A DNA stretch of 64,000 nt from Crambe crambe (lineage: Eukaryota > Porifera > Demospongiae > Poecilosclerida > Crambeidae). Below the pieces are notes generated by a model. It was not told the origin of the DNA. It saw only the letters and a list, made by a program, of their open reading frames with translations, and made no database searches. Of the stretch, positions 23,901 to 35,215 are shown in pieces (the first letter of the stretch is position 1; each line of letters starts with the position of its first letter). Location: contig OZ004597.1 of the NCBI GenBank assembly GCA_963924555.1, forward strand, positions 992,001-1,056,000. The letters are read 5' to 3'. The translations under genes and the position numbers were made by a program.

Positions 23901-25314
23901 TGAGCTGCTCTTCAGCTTTAGTCTTCATTTCAAGCAGAGCAACTTGCTTGGCCTCCAGCTCTTGAATCTAAACAACCACAGCTACAGAGTAAATATTTCA
24001 CATCGTGTTATATCCCCTCACCTGTTTCTGTTTTTCTAGCAGTTGAGTCAGCATGGCCTTTTGCTGCTGAAGAGCCAGTAATTCCTGTTCAGCTTGCTGT
24101 TCCAGCTCCTATAAGTAAGAGTCACACTCCCTGTCATATCCCTTCTTAATCAATAAAACAGTGGCACTCCCCCCGCTCCACGCACCATTTGAGCTCGTAA
24201 GCTGAGACTGCCCTCTTCCTCCTCTCCACTTTCATCACCACTGGCCCTTTCTGCTTTCTCCGAGGCTGCTAGCACCATCTGATCAGTAGGGTCATCCTCG
24301 TCACTACTAAATCCATCATTGTCCTCTCCTTCATCGTCAACCTCCTCATCCTCACTGAAAGTAGCATCCTCTTCCTCCTCACTCAATTCGCATTTGGAGC
24401 CTTCAAGTTCCTTGGGATTCCATAGTAAGCAGTGAAGAGATAAGAATGGCAAGACATTCTAGAGTTTGCTCACCATTAGTCGAAGCAACTCTCCCAGATA
24501 GCCAGATTCTTGTTGTTGTAGCTGATCAATAAGCTTATCCAACTTGTTTAATTGTGTCATCATTCCTGGCTGCACAGGAAATACTGACTGTAAGTTTCTC
24601 TCTGGTTAGTACAGTATGATACTAGCAGCTGTAGTCAAATTTACCTCAGTTTTTTTCTCTTCAAACTTGACACGCATGACTTCAGCCTCCTTCAAAAAGT
24701 TCTAAATAATGCCAATCATTTCCCTCAACAAGTATTGTGACCTTTCAAAGCAAACTGACCTTGACTGAGTCCAGCTTGGATAAAAGTGAACTAACAGTCA
24801 GAGTACCGGTAAGCTCTCCTTCAGAAGCATAATCAGAAGTATCAGCCATCACTTCTTCCTGAGGCCCACTTCCCCCATAGGAATAGCTAGCAGGGACAAA
24901 ATTGGCTGATCCTAGTTGTGCCACAGGGTGATGGGACTTGTGACGGAGCTGTCCAGGGTCTGTCATGAAACCAGGTCTTGTCCCTTTATGTTCAGGGTCT
25001 GACTTCTGATTCGGCTTTCTGGGGGTGGATTTAGCCGAGCTAGGAGCCTGCAGTCAACAGTAATGATTCAATCTAGAACAAGGAGTAATGGGACACCAAC
25101 TCACACTGTGATCACTAAATGTCATCTTCTTTTTGATTTTTGTCATGGCCATTTTTTCTGCCCCATGTGCTAAGGTAGTTCGGGGAACCGAAGAAGAAAT
25201 GTGACGCCGCCCCCCTGAATCAGAGTCCCCATCGTCATTGAAATTAGCCGGTGTACCCTTATTCTCTACAATCTTAGGAAGTGGTCGCTTGCTTGAAGCT
25301 GACTGAGATGCCAT
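18000..25314 (-). CDS. PCM1: PCM1 (pericentriolar material 1) orthologue
   Basis: A long minus-strand gene of many exons, ATG 25314 (MASQSASS), TAG 18000-18002. The N-terminal half is low complexity plus predicted coiled coils rich in Glu/Gln/Lys/Leu (22880-24100, e.g. ELKARKERVDQMARLL and LLREREELKATQKQLL). An acidic Ser block lies at 24200-24400 and a Pro/Ser-rich exon at 20768-21793. The conserved PCM1 C-terminal region is clear: DTIYSEVATLIANNENRPHF (about 20590-20640), ELQMLSTDYLRQRALYSLQD (about 20450-20500) and DCGEDLLMDVSEVLFNEL with AFFKLMQD (about 19345-19440). PCM1 scaffolds centriolar satellites and binds dynein-linked cargo for centrosomes and cilia. A splice acceptor just upstream of the ATG shows that a 5'UTR intron exists. 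Total length was not resolved. Confidence 0.88.
18691..18724 (-). repeat. (GTT)n tract abutting a PCM1 3' splice site
   Basis: On the gene strand about ten GTT units run into TATAG, directly followed by the exon TATTGGCAGTGGGG. The repeat takes the place of the polypyrimidine tract. Open reading through it would code poly-Cys, which is intronic, not protein. Confidence 0.7.
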
Positions 25315-26024
25315 AGTCCTAGAGGAAGGAACATACATAAATGCAGTAATGTCCACGTGAAGGTAACTGTAGTTAACTAACAGTGTACTGAAATTGATGT
25401 CCTACAATCTTAAGAACTGAAGGGGCAAGTGGGTGCCAGTCCGGCCGGGTCAAGTAATGGATGTTCGCATTCAAATGAGTAGCAGCAGCTTCTTTTCTCC
25501 TTGACAGCTGCAATGCATGCGACTTTGCAACAACACCTCGCTCACTTTGGCGGGCTTTTCCGGAAGACCACGCGGAAGTCCCGTGATCAAAAACAAATTA
25601 CGTAAATAGGCTTAATTAACGTGCAACGTAGCATGCAATGTTCATCAAAAGCAGTGCAAAATAAGGGCTTCTCCCATTCCAAAAAGAAGACTACTAAGTT
25701 TTTTAATAAGTCACTGCAATGCTGCATGCAGCGCAGTAGTAGACCAAACAAAATCTGTGAGTTTATGTAAAGATCTAGTGAGTTTTTCTTGGATGATTCA
25801 ATTAAGTGGATCTAAGAATCCATGCGTGCTGACCTCAATCGGAATCGATCAGCTGGTCAAGGAAGCTCAAGTTGCGGTGATCCCTTGAAAGGCTGTGTAT
25901 AAAAGGTAAGCCAAAAAATAAATCCCAGCATTCAAAATGATGGGAAATTTATTTATTAACACAGTTCTAGCACCTCATAACCAGCAGTATACAAAAGCTG
26001 CTAGCTGTAAGCACACAATCAGCC
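25315..26024. promoter_or_regulatory. Divergent intergenic region PCM1 / ROCO gene
   Basis: 710 bp with no supported CDS. It holds a PCM1 5'UTR splice acceptor (TTCCTTCCTCTAG on the minus strand, about 25319-25331), an E2F-like TTTGGCGGG (25546-25554) and a TATA-like TATAAAAG (25898-25905) on the ROCO side, about 120 bp before its ATG. Motif function is inferred. Confidence 0.4.
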
Positions 26025-29000
26025 ATGTCAACTAGCATGAGGCATAGCCAGCGATCCAATGCCAGTCGACGCCACCCTTCAGTGTGCACACCAGGCAGCG
26101 AGCTTCACCGACTCTGCCGCAATGGTGAACTATCAGCCATCAAAAGCTATCTCAACGAGACTGCCACTGATCTTGTCATCAACAAAGTGGCAGGGCTTAA
26201 TGGCTGCACTCCACTCCATGAAGCAGCAATGGCTGGTCAGGGTGATGTAGTCAGACTCCTGTATGACGAATGTGAGTTTCTGGACATCAACATCCGGACA
26301 CAACGAGGACCTGCCTCCACTCCACTCCATCTTGCTGCAGAGAGAGGCCATGTGGAGTGCGTGATGGTTTTGATACAATGTGGAGCGTCCCTGGAAGCTG
26401 TTGATCGGAGGTGTCGCACTGCCAGGGATGTGGCTGCTGAGCATGGGCGGAAGGAGATTGTTCATGTTGTATGCATGGCTGAAACAGAAAAACTAACAGG
26501 CGAAGGTGATCTAGGACGGGTCAGAGAGGTAAGAATCAAAACAGTTATGGCTCTTCCCATCATAGATTAATAATCAGGTACAATACTCGAGAATTACTGC
26601 AAAACTCGAGAATTACTGCAAAACTCGAGTGTTTGATTTCTTACAATAAAGTAAATATTGATTTTTACATGCATCTCGTTCAGCTTTGGCTCTTGATCGC
26701 CTCTCTGATCTGAATAATAATACTCCAGCCTATTCCATTTTTGGAATCGGGCAAGATTCAGTGTTGAATGTTATGATCGGAGCTCTGGAAAAACTGATTT
26801 TGGAGAAAGATTTTTTTATGCATAGGAATAGTACACCACACTGCCTTTTTATACACAGTGATTCATGTCATTCCATCATTCTGAGAAGTCTCAGAAACAG
26901 TTTTGTGAAGTCTCAGAAACAGTTGTGTGGACACATTATTACAAAAGGAATATCATGTAGTAACATCATGATCACGTCATGTGATGTTATTATGTCTACC
27001 TATACCTATAGGGTCCCCCAAACAAAGCAAACCATTATTTTAGCCCAGAGCCACTCATTTCTCCCTGATGCTACTAAATGAATGTTCATTTACATTGTTC
27101 AAACTATCATCCTGATGTTCCCTTCTTTGTTGAATTTATACAGATCCTGAATCAAATCCAGAACTATGGGAAACTCTCAGATATTGCTGAAGAATGGCAA
27201 AAGCAGAAACTGAACAGTTCTCTGAAGAAGGCCTGCATGTTGGGTAACTACAAAATGGCCATCATGATCATCCGTGCTGGTGCTAATAATTTCGAGCAGT
27301 GCATCAAGGAATGTGCTCAACAGAACAGACTCAATCATATCCTCGCTTACCTCCGGCTCTGCCAGGCAGCGTATGAGGACGATCAAACTGCAGTCGACAT
27401 TCTTCTGGAATGCAATGAAGACAAAATATCAGATCACCCTCATTTCTCTTCCTTAATGGACTTCAACCAGATCCTTCTTCCGCTGATCGACAATGGCACG
27501 TTGGCTGTCACCGAGCCTTTCCATGTTGCTCTCAGAGCTAACCATTCCACGATGGCTGGCAAAATACTCCTGCAGTCCTCAAAGCGCTCCTATTCTGGAA
27601 TGGTTGACTGGCATGGATTGGAAATCACGGAACTGAAGAGCGATTGGTTGAAATCCTGGAAGCACTCGAACTTGCAACTCTTGTGCTTGTCGTTCAATTT
27701 GCTCAAACGCATTCCCACCCAAATAGCTGATTTCAGTAGTCTCGTGAAACTCCAAGTAGCTTTCAATAACTTGACTGATGTATTGCCAGATATCTTCCAA
27801 ATGCCATGCATTGAGAACGTAGATCTCTCATATAACTCCATTTCAGCCCTTCCTGATATGATGCCGGGCAAAGTATCCATGTCTCTGCACATCCTGACTC
27901 TCTCTAGTAATGTCCTCAGTAAATTTCCAGATTACTTCACAGAGTCAGCCATTAGTGTCCTGGATTTGAGCAAGAATCGTTTCAAGGAAGTTCCGCAATC
28001 AGTTTGTTCCATGAAACAGCTTGAAAGTCTCAACATGAGCCACAATGCTGAAATTCGTTTCATTCCTTACGAGCTAGGAGGACTGAAGCACCTGAAGGTC
28101 ACGTCCTTTGATGGACTTCCGTACACGCTCAACGTGCCCAACGACTCATTAATGAACTTCATCAAGAAGAGATTCAAGTCGATGCAAACGGTCTCTCACT
28201 ATGAAGTAGTAATCCTTAGTCATCCTCTGTCCTCAGAAGTCTCAGAGAAAGTACATACCTCTCTTGTCAAATCAGGTTTGGACTGCAGTGTCCTGAAGTT
28301 TGATAGCCCCACCCACTTCCTCAACCTCCATCACATCTTCCAGCTGCCTAATGCAATGTACCTCTTGCCTTGGGACTGTCAGAATCAACAGGACCCCAAC
28401 GATCTTCACCGAGTTCTTCGACACCTCAGTATCCACGCTCCTTCTTCACCCACCATTATTGCTGCCTGCTGGAACGTCTTCAATGCCCAATTGGAAATGA
28501 AACTGGAAGAACTAATTGCTACTTCCCTGTGGAGGGATCTCAGAGAAAACATCCACCTGGAGCACATTCAGCTGGAAGAAAAAGAGGATAGTAGCCCCAC
28601 TCCAGCGTATTCCCTCCAGAGTCTCATCTCGACCATCTCCACACTCTCAGAAGACAAAAAACTCACTCAATTCGTTCCTTGGAGCTATTACGATTGTGGG
28701 GGGATGCTTACTAAACTCCAAGAGAAGTACTGCTCTGAGATCAGATCTCCTATGCTGAGTGAAGACGATTTCTGGGAAGCAGTGAGTAGCATGCCATCTC
28801 ATGACCTTAGTAGTCGTGAAGAACTCCCCAAACTCGTGTCATACCTCAACCTGATTGGTCTGCTGATGCGCATCCAAGGCCCTGCGGGCTCTCAGAGTTA
28901 CTACATCTTTGACAGGCAGTGGTTTTGCAATCTTTTAGGTAACGTGGTGTTGAATCGAAATGCGCAAGTGATCCATAGCTTTTCTGGTATCGTTCACCAA

Positions 29001-32000
29001 GAGGTTCTCATCGATTTGCTTGGCTCTCCCTCTCTCAAGCTGCCACTGCCTGACGCTCTCCGATACACACTCAACAAGGAGGCAATTGCTCTACCTCTGA
29101 GCAGCGAGAAGTGGTTGATCCCTCCCATGTTGATGGAGTCACACGACAATACAGTTGACATCGACGCTGAGCAGTATGGCATTCGAAGACAGTACACCTT
29201 CAAACTGATACCAACATCCTTTTGGTGTCGTCTCATTGCACATCTCTTGATGAACATGGAGAGTTTTGTGAGAGAGGTGTCTGACTCTGGCTGTTCTAGC
29301 TCTGGCTATGACTACAAGCAGTATACCACACTGCCACGACAGGGAGTCATCGATTGGTCGTATTGGAAGAAAGGCATTCTCTGTTGGCAGAATGCCTGCC
29401 ACTTGGTATACAGCATTGAGGCCATTGACGTGTGCTCTGATCCATATCAGGAAACCATCGAAGTACGTGTGCCCAACGATCCCATAGGCTACCGAGTAAT
29501 GAACCGTCTCTCACTCGTCATTGATACCCTTCTAAGAAACTGGTACCCCACTATTTGGAACTCGGTTGAAATTTGGGTCCCCTGTAATTATTGCATTCAC
29601 TCTGGCTTCCCTGACATTCCTTCCATTTCATTCCACGACTGCTTGCTGGCTCTTACCAAGGGGGTTGGAGTGAAGTGTTTGCAGCATCTTGAGAAAGTTG
29701 TCTCCATTGCTAAGATTATCCCAGACCTCATTCAGGAAGAGGTTAGTAAAGATGTCTTCCTGCCTCCAGGTTGCGTTGAGTTTGATGCGAGTGATAAGTC
29801 TACCTGTATCAGTCCTCCTCCAACGGAAACAGTTTTTAAAGGAACATTTAATCATAATCTTGTGGCTGTGAAATCTTTTCCTCACAGAGTGCTTGACAGA
29901 GTGGCAAGCATTATAGGAAAGAAAGAAGACCCTGACAAAAATAATTCTCTAGCTCTTCTTGAAATGTGGTCCGAATTCGAGATTTTGCGTCACCTTCAAA
30001 ACGGCAAGAGTCCGTTCATAGTGGATGTGGTTGGTGTGAGCCTCAGTCCCATGTGCTTGGTCTTCCCGTTTGCTCGCTGGTCCTCTCTAGAGGATGTTAT
30101 CCTGAGTAAGGATATCTCCATTCCTCGCTTGGTCCGGATGAAAATGGTGTACCAGCTTGCCAGTGCACTGAGTGTCCTTCAGTCTCGTAGGATTATCCAT
30201 CGCAACGTCTCGCTAGGAAATATTCTCGTCTTCTCTTTGTGTGCAGATGATTGCGTCAACATCAAGCTGGGTGGGTTCTCCAGTGCTTGTTATGCCATTT
30301 TTCAAGGGACGAGTGTGGGTCAGTTTGGAACTTATCCCGCTCCTGAGATGCTTCAGAGTAACGAAGGGGAATACGATGAGAGAGTGGACATCTTTGCTTT
30401 CGCTTTTGTTGCATACGAGATGATCACTAGAAGTCGGATGCACGTGTCCTCCAGCATCCCACTCTTGGAGGAAGCACGTCCGTCACTTGAACCTGTTCAG
30501 ATGAGAGCTCCTTACCTCGTTTCTCTCATCAGGAAGTGCTGGCACCCTAATCGGACAAAGAGACCCTTCGCCAGCAAAGTGGCACAGATTCTGAAGCATC
30601 CTCTGAACGTGCTTGTATGCGAAGGCCAACTTATCCACCAGCAGCACGAGTTCTTCTCCGCCTCTGCAAGATTCAAACGTATTCAAAACCAATTCCACTC
30701 TGACTTATTTGTCAGTAGTGGACAACTGATGGGTACCCGAACTAGTTCCCTGTCCCATGTTCCCCTTCCGGGACTCAATTTCGAAGTGTTTAAGCAGCTT
30801 CCAAGTGAGTTTGTGATTTGCATGGGTTGCATTGGCTCCCAACTCTGGGTTAGCTTCTACGGGAAAAAAGTACGAGTTTACTCGGCTCTGAATCTCGAAT
30901 TCATCAATGAGTTTTGCTTCAACTACCATGTAGTTACTATAGCCACCAGCCCCACCTCTGTGTACCTTGGACTCGAGAATGGAGTCCTTCAAGTGTATGA
31001 TGTAGAAGAAAGTGTTCCAACGGACCCGAGTCACACAAAGATAGTCAACGCCGGAGAGGAATTCAAATGCCTGGAGCCGCTGGAAGACAATCTCATTTGT
31101 GCAACCAAGAACACCATCTTCTGCCTCCATCCGGACACACTGAACGAAGAAAGACGGTGGGACTTTGATCATAAGAGAGAGATTAGGTGCATTGTGATCT
31201 CAAGGTGCTATAAGACTGAAGATGAAGAAGAGGTCGAAGGAGATGACCTAATGTGGGTTGCTTTCCGGCGGTGGGAGCAGTTGGTAGTGATGAATCCTTG
31301 GACTGGGCAGAGATGCTATTCCATAGATTGCTCTGTGATTGTGGGGAGACCAGCTTTGAAAGTGTACGTCCAATCACTTCGGGTGGTACTGGACACTATT
31401 TGGGTTGGTCTCAATACAGGACACATCCTTGTCTTTGCCTCCAATCGCAAAGAACCAAGACTCCTCACTCACCTCAAAGTTCACAAGGAAGGCGTTCGAC
31501 AGCTGTTGCTGCTCCACCCTTCCTATATGGGACCAACCACTGTTCTATCATCATCAGAGATCAACCGAAGCCTCAGAGACCCACAAAGCAGCCTTATTGC
31601 AGATAATCTGAAACCAACTTTTCCTGATTCAGTTCTGGTTGTAAGTTTTGGTACTGGAATGGACTCGCCTCTATGCTCTGGAAGCTTAGAAGAAGTTGGA
31701 ATGGAATTGGGGTCAGAGTGTAATGATGATGGTTTGTATGCAGTGATCCTAGAAGGTGCCAATGTCTCCCGTACAAATCAAGTGGAGAGGAACAGTGGTA
31801 GACTTCCTTCACCTTACATGGAAGGTTACTGTGAGGAAAATATCTACGATGTGCCTCCAGATGACATCAATATTTATGATACTCCGAAGAAATTTCCCTC
31901 TGAGGATGCACCAAGACACGATACTTGGACCGCGACAAGTGTGACATCCCCTGTTTATTCCAATTTGAAGAGCAAGCCCCATTATGATCTCACTCATGGC

Positions 32001-33090
32001 AACGGAGCAGCTGCCTCCTTTTCATTGTCAGTGTCAGGATCTGATAGTGGAGAAACACCAGCTGTCTCTAACTCTCCTCCTCCAGTTCCTCCGAGAGATA
32101 TGCTACCTTTGCCAGACTCACCTGAAACTAGCAAGGGATCAAGGTCTACTCCCCATGGTGTTAACCAATCACCAAATAACCATAGCTCCATTCTTCCTCC
32201 TTCGAAGGGAAATGATATTAGGAGATTTCTAGCAGGCAATCGTAGCCCTGGAGCAGCAATCAGAGGAACAAATACGACTTTCAAAGCAACAGGAAAACAT
32301 ACTGGTGAAACTGTTGCGGAGGACAATGATGATAGTGATGATGATGATTATGAATACACCTACCCATACCAGGATTTTCCTCGTGCTCAGTCTTACACCC
32401 TGCCTTGTTTGGGGAGCAAACCGCACTCCCAAAACAGAAGAATGACTTATGATGACTACTCACGACCTGATATTGAGGATTCAGCAGAAGGTTACGAACC
32501 TTACGTGCGAATGAATACCTCATTTGAAGTCCAGGGAACCAACTTGAGACACACTGCAACCAAAGCCAACAAGAAAGCCAAAGCCATCCGACAGAGCAGA
32601 CTCAAAGCTGAACTCAGCGATGTACCCGAGGAAGATTTTGTCTCCAGGGATGAATTCCTACAAGGTACATGCAGCAAGATCGAAGAAGTGCTAGGTCTTG
32701 GACCTACAAAGAAAGTGAAACCAAAGACTCTTCCAAAACCATTAAAAAGGTATTTATAGTAGGAAAGATATGACTGTTTATACTAAAAACATAGTATACT
32801 ACAGTAATAGTATTAGTATACTACAGTATACAGTAATAATACCTGTTTATACATAAACAGGTTGTAGGAAATGAATAATAATATTATTATGAATAACAAC
32901 CTTCCAAACTATATTTTTCCTCCCCAGGAATCGCAATGTTCTTACTAGTGGTTCAAACGGAAATGCTGCAGGTGTAAGTGAGAATCAAGATGATATCAAG
33001 AGAACAGATGGCAGTCAAATGACAACTATCCCACCCTTACCTGATAATCAAGATGATGGACAATATGTCACAGTCCAGAAAGCCTCCTGA
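26025..33090 (+). CDS. Giant ANK-LRR-ROC/COR-pseudokinase (ROCO/LRRK-like) protein with docking tail
   Basis: Three exons (26025-26528, 27144-32749, 32928-33090) join in phase to 2,090 residues. Domain order: ankyrin repeats (about 50-150, e.g. TPLHEAAMAGQGDVVRLL and STPLHLAAERGHVECV); an ankyrin-like continuation (169-300); leucine-rich repeats (about 340-500); a ROC-like domain (about 514-640); COR (about 660-1035); a kinase-like domain (about 1055-1320); a beta-propeller-like region (1360-1690); and a disordered tail. This matches LRRK1-type ROCO proteins. The GTPase motifs are gone: no GxxxxGK[ST] where it should be (EVVILSHPLSSEVSEKV). The kinase keeps VAVK (Lys 1078) but has HRN for HRD (Asn 1189) and GGF for DFG (Gly 1211). 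It is therefore predicted to be catalytically dead. The tail has YDVPP, YDTP, VYSNL and PPPVPPRD motifs. The 5.6-kb middle exon is unlike the intron-dense neighbours. Confidence 0.85.
26529..27143 (+). other. Intron of the ROCO gene with short tandem repeats
   Basis: A 615-nt GT..AG intron. It contains a 19-bp unit repeated about 2.4 times (ACTCGAGAATTACTGCAAA, 26585-26629) and a nearby doubled GAAGTCTCAGAAACAGTT (26885-26930). An open frame of 131 codons inside (26686-27081) has no recognisable domain and is not needed to join the flanking exons, which are both in phase 0. Confidence 0.6.
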
Positions 33091-33290
33091 CATTATAATT
33101 TGTACATACATAGTCCATACGCAATTTATAACTGTTTTCCAATCTTTTTTTCAATTTTTTCTCCCTATCCTATTATAAATAACCAAGCCATCAAGTTAAC
33201 ATAGCTAGCTAGTAGCTCTGTAGTCAAGCCAACTGTTGGCTCTCTTTCTCCTATCCTGCAGAATCTGTTAATGCCTTGGCATCTTTCCCT

Positions 33291-33900
33291 TCACTCCTTG
33301 TCACGGTCTTCGGCTGTCCTTTTCTCTTTGCTTATGTGCTGCTTTTTCCTATCAGAAGTTTCACTTTTTAAATAGTCACGGTCATGTTTTGACTCTTGCT
33401 TCTTTCTTCCAGTCTTTTCATTTTTGTGTTCCTGTTCCAATTTCACCTTCTTCCTATTGCTGGAGACGGCACCAATCACCACATCACTATTCACCCTTTT
33501 CCTGTTACTCGAGATGGCACCAATGACCACATCACTATTCACCCTTTTCCTGTTACTCGAGATAGCACCGATGACCATATTGCTAAGAAACCGCTTGTTA
33601 GTTTTTGGCACCTGACACTTCTGCCTGTAGATAACGTCATAATTTTGGGGTATCAATTAGCACATTTAAAATCCCCTATCAATCATACCATCCCAGAGCA
33701 CCTGCTTGTTCAGCCCTGGCTTTAGCATGCCTGGTTTCTTGCAGCAGAGCTTCAATGGCTAATCTTAGGAATATAACAAAAAAAAAGTTCATACACTATT
33801 TACTGTTGTAAATTGTAACTTACTTTTCTATTTCATCTTCATCTAGTTGACTAGAACTGGTAGTGGTAGAGTCAGAGCTAGATTGTTTGGATGTCATCAT
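33291..33900 (-). CDS. Homologue of human 'Protein POLR1D isoform 2', stand-alone gene
   Basis: Three exons (33824-33900, 33689-33763, 33291-33624) code 161 residues. The N-terminal part, EIEKLAIEALLQETRHAKAR then GALGWQKC and TNKRFLSNMV, matches the protein that human cells make from the POLR1D locus by alternative splicing and that is unrelated in sequence to the RNA polymerase subunit. Its function is not established. The middle holds three tandem 16-residue units (VIGAISSNRKRVNSDV type; 48-bp DNA repeats at about 33435-33580). The C terminus is Lys/Glu/Asp-rich and probably disordered and nuclear. There is no polymerase-subunit exon nearby, so here it is an independent gene. Start codons of this gene and the SEFIR gene are 53 bp apart. 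Confidence 0.75.
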
Positions 33901-33953
33901 AACATAACGTAAGCTTAGGTGAGCTTTAATTGGAAATTTTTGGAAGTGACTTC
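33901..33953. promoter_or_regulatory. 53-bp divergent promoter, POLR1D-iso2-like / SEFIR-Death gene
   Basis: The whole space between two opposite start codons is 53 bp, so each gene's core promoter must lie in the other's 5' transcribed region. I see no TATA box or clear activator motif in it. Alternatively, one of the genes has a further upstream noncoding exon that I cannot see. Confidence 0.5.
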
Positions 33954-35110
33954 ATGGCTCAGGCTGGCCCTAATCCTCGCAGACATACTGATGGTATTCG
34001 AGGACTCCTACCCAAAGTCTTTATTGTCTATCCACACAACCCTCAACCTTACCAATGGTCGCCTCCTACTCCAGCAGAAGACTTCCGGCGCCTCTACCCT
34101 GGAGCAAGTGATGGGGAAATTCGCCAAAGGCAGATGGAAGAGATGGAAACAAGAGAAGCAGCTGTTAATGAGGTTATAAGGCAACATGATCAACTTGTCT
34201 GCCTTTTTGCACAGTTCCTAGAATCCCATAAGATAGCTGTAGCATATGAGGGCCTTCTACTGGACTGTCCCACACCCAACTACATGAGATGGTTTCAGGA
34301 ACAGATGAAGGATTCAAACTTCATCCTCTTAATTATCACAGAGTCTTTCGAGCACTTCCTCTCTCATGCTCCTCCTGACGGAAAGGAACGGATCTTTACT
34401 GGTGAATTCATGCATAATGTGATCCACAATCCCGATCCTTCTAGACCACTCCTGCCCATCTTTTTGAATCGTCCAGAGAACCGTGACCTCCTTCCAGATG
34501 CACTCAGAGCATCGTCAACGTATCATATCACTGCTAATAGCCATCCTCCCTACTTTAATGTCCACCAGCCCCAGTTGGATAGTTTGTACGCCATTTTAAC
34601 TGGTCAGAATAGGACAGAGCCTCCCCCTCCTGTCAGTAGCATACCAATCATTGGCCCACGACAAAGACGAAGATGTAAGCCACTAATATATGCACTAATA
34701 TCTTATTTATTTATTTATTTATTTTAGTTGGTGCTGTCAATGGACATGCCCAGCCCCTCCCCCAATTCCAGCCCCACCTCCAGATGAGGGATGAACATCA
34801 TCGGAGAATGTACGACTCCCTGAGGGAACTGAGGAGACCGCTGACTAGGGATGATATCATCCACCTCTCAGAGAAGCCAGGTTTTGCAGCATACTGGAAA
34901 CTGCTGGCCAACCATCTGGGTTTCACACTCCCTCAAATTGAGCGCATCTGTGCTGATAATGGTGATGATAGTGAGAGGTGCTACAAGCTGCTCGGTGACT
35001 GGAATGGGAGAGAATATAATGAACAAACAGTACCTGCATTGGCAGAAGCGGTTTACTGCCTCTGTCAAAACGCTACAATGTTAGAAATCATGCATGTTGT
35101 TTTGTTATAG
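33954..35110 (+). CDS. SEFIR-Death domain protein (IL-17-type signalling adaptor)
   Basis: Two exons, 33954-34674 and 34728-35110, code 367 residues. Residues about 20-215 resemble a SEFIR domain: strand LLPKVFIVYPHNP, then HDQLVCLFAQFLESHKIAVAYEGL, YMRWFQEQMKDSNFILLIIT and LLPIFLNRPENRDLLPDAL. SEFIR is the TIR-related domain of IL-17 receptors and Act1/TRAF3IP2. Residues about 265-350 look like a Death domain: FAAYWKLLANHLGFTLPQIE followed by a conserved Trp (LLGDWNGR). There is no signal peptide or membrane segment, so it is a cytosolic adaptor candidate. Start is taken at MAQAGPNPRR, the first ATG in frame. A C-terminal Death domain after SEFIR is not the layout of vertebrate IL-17 receptors. 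Partners are unknown. Confidence 0.8.
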
Positions 35111-35215
35111 TGCAAGTGCCATAGAATCTTTGTCGACCCTTTACCAACCGCTTATTTGCTCAAGTGCGCTTCATTCAGAATAATCTTATTTTTGAAGTAG
35201 AACAGAACAGTACAG

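Noticed and set aside
26686-27081. 131-codon frame inside the first ROCO intron, preceded by an acceptor-like CAG
   Set aside because: No domain, no matching donor in phase, and the flanking exons join directly in phase 0. A rare cassette exon cannot be excluded.
29994-30600. Active LRRK kinase reading of the ROCO gene
   Set aside because: The HRD and DFG Asp residues are both replaced, so activity is not supported by the sequence.
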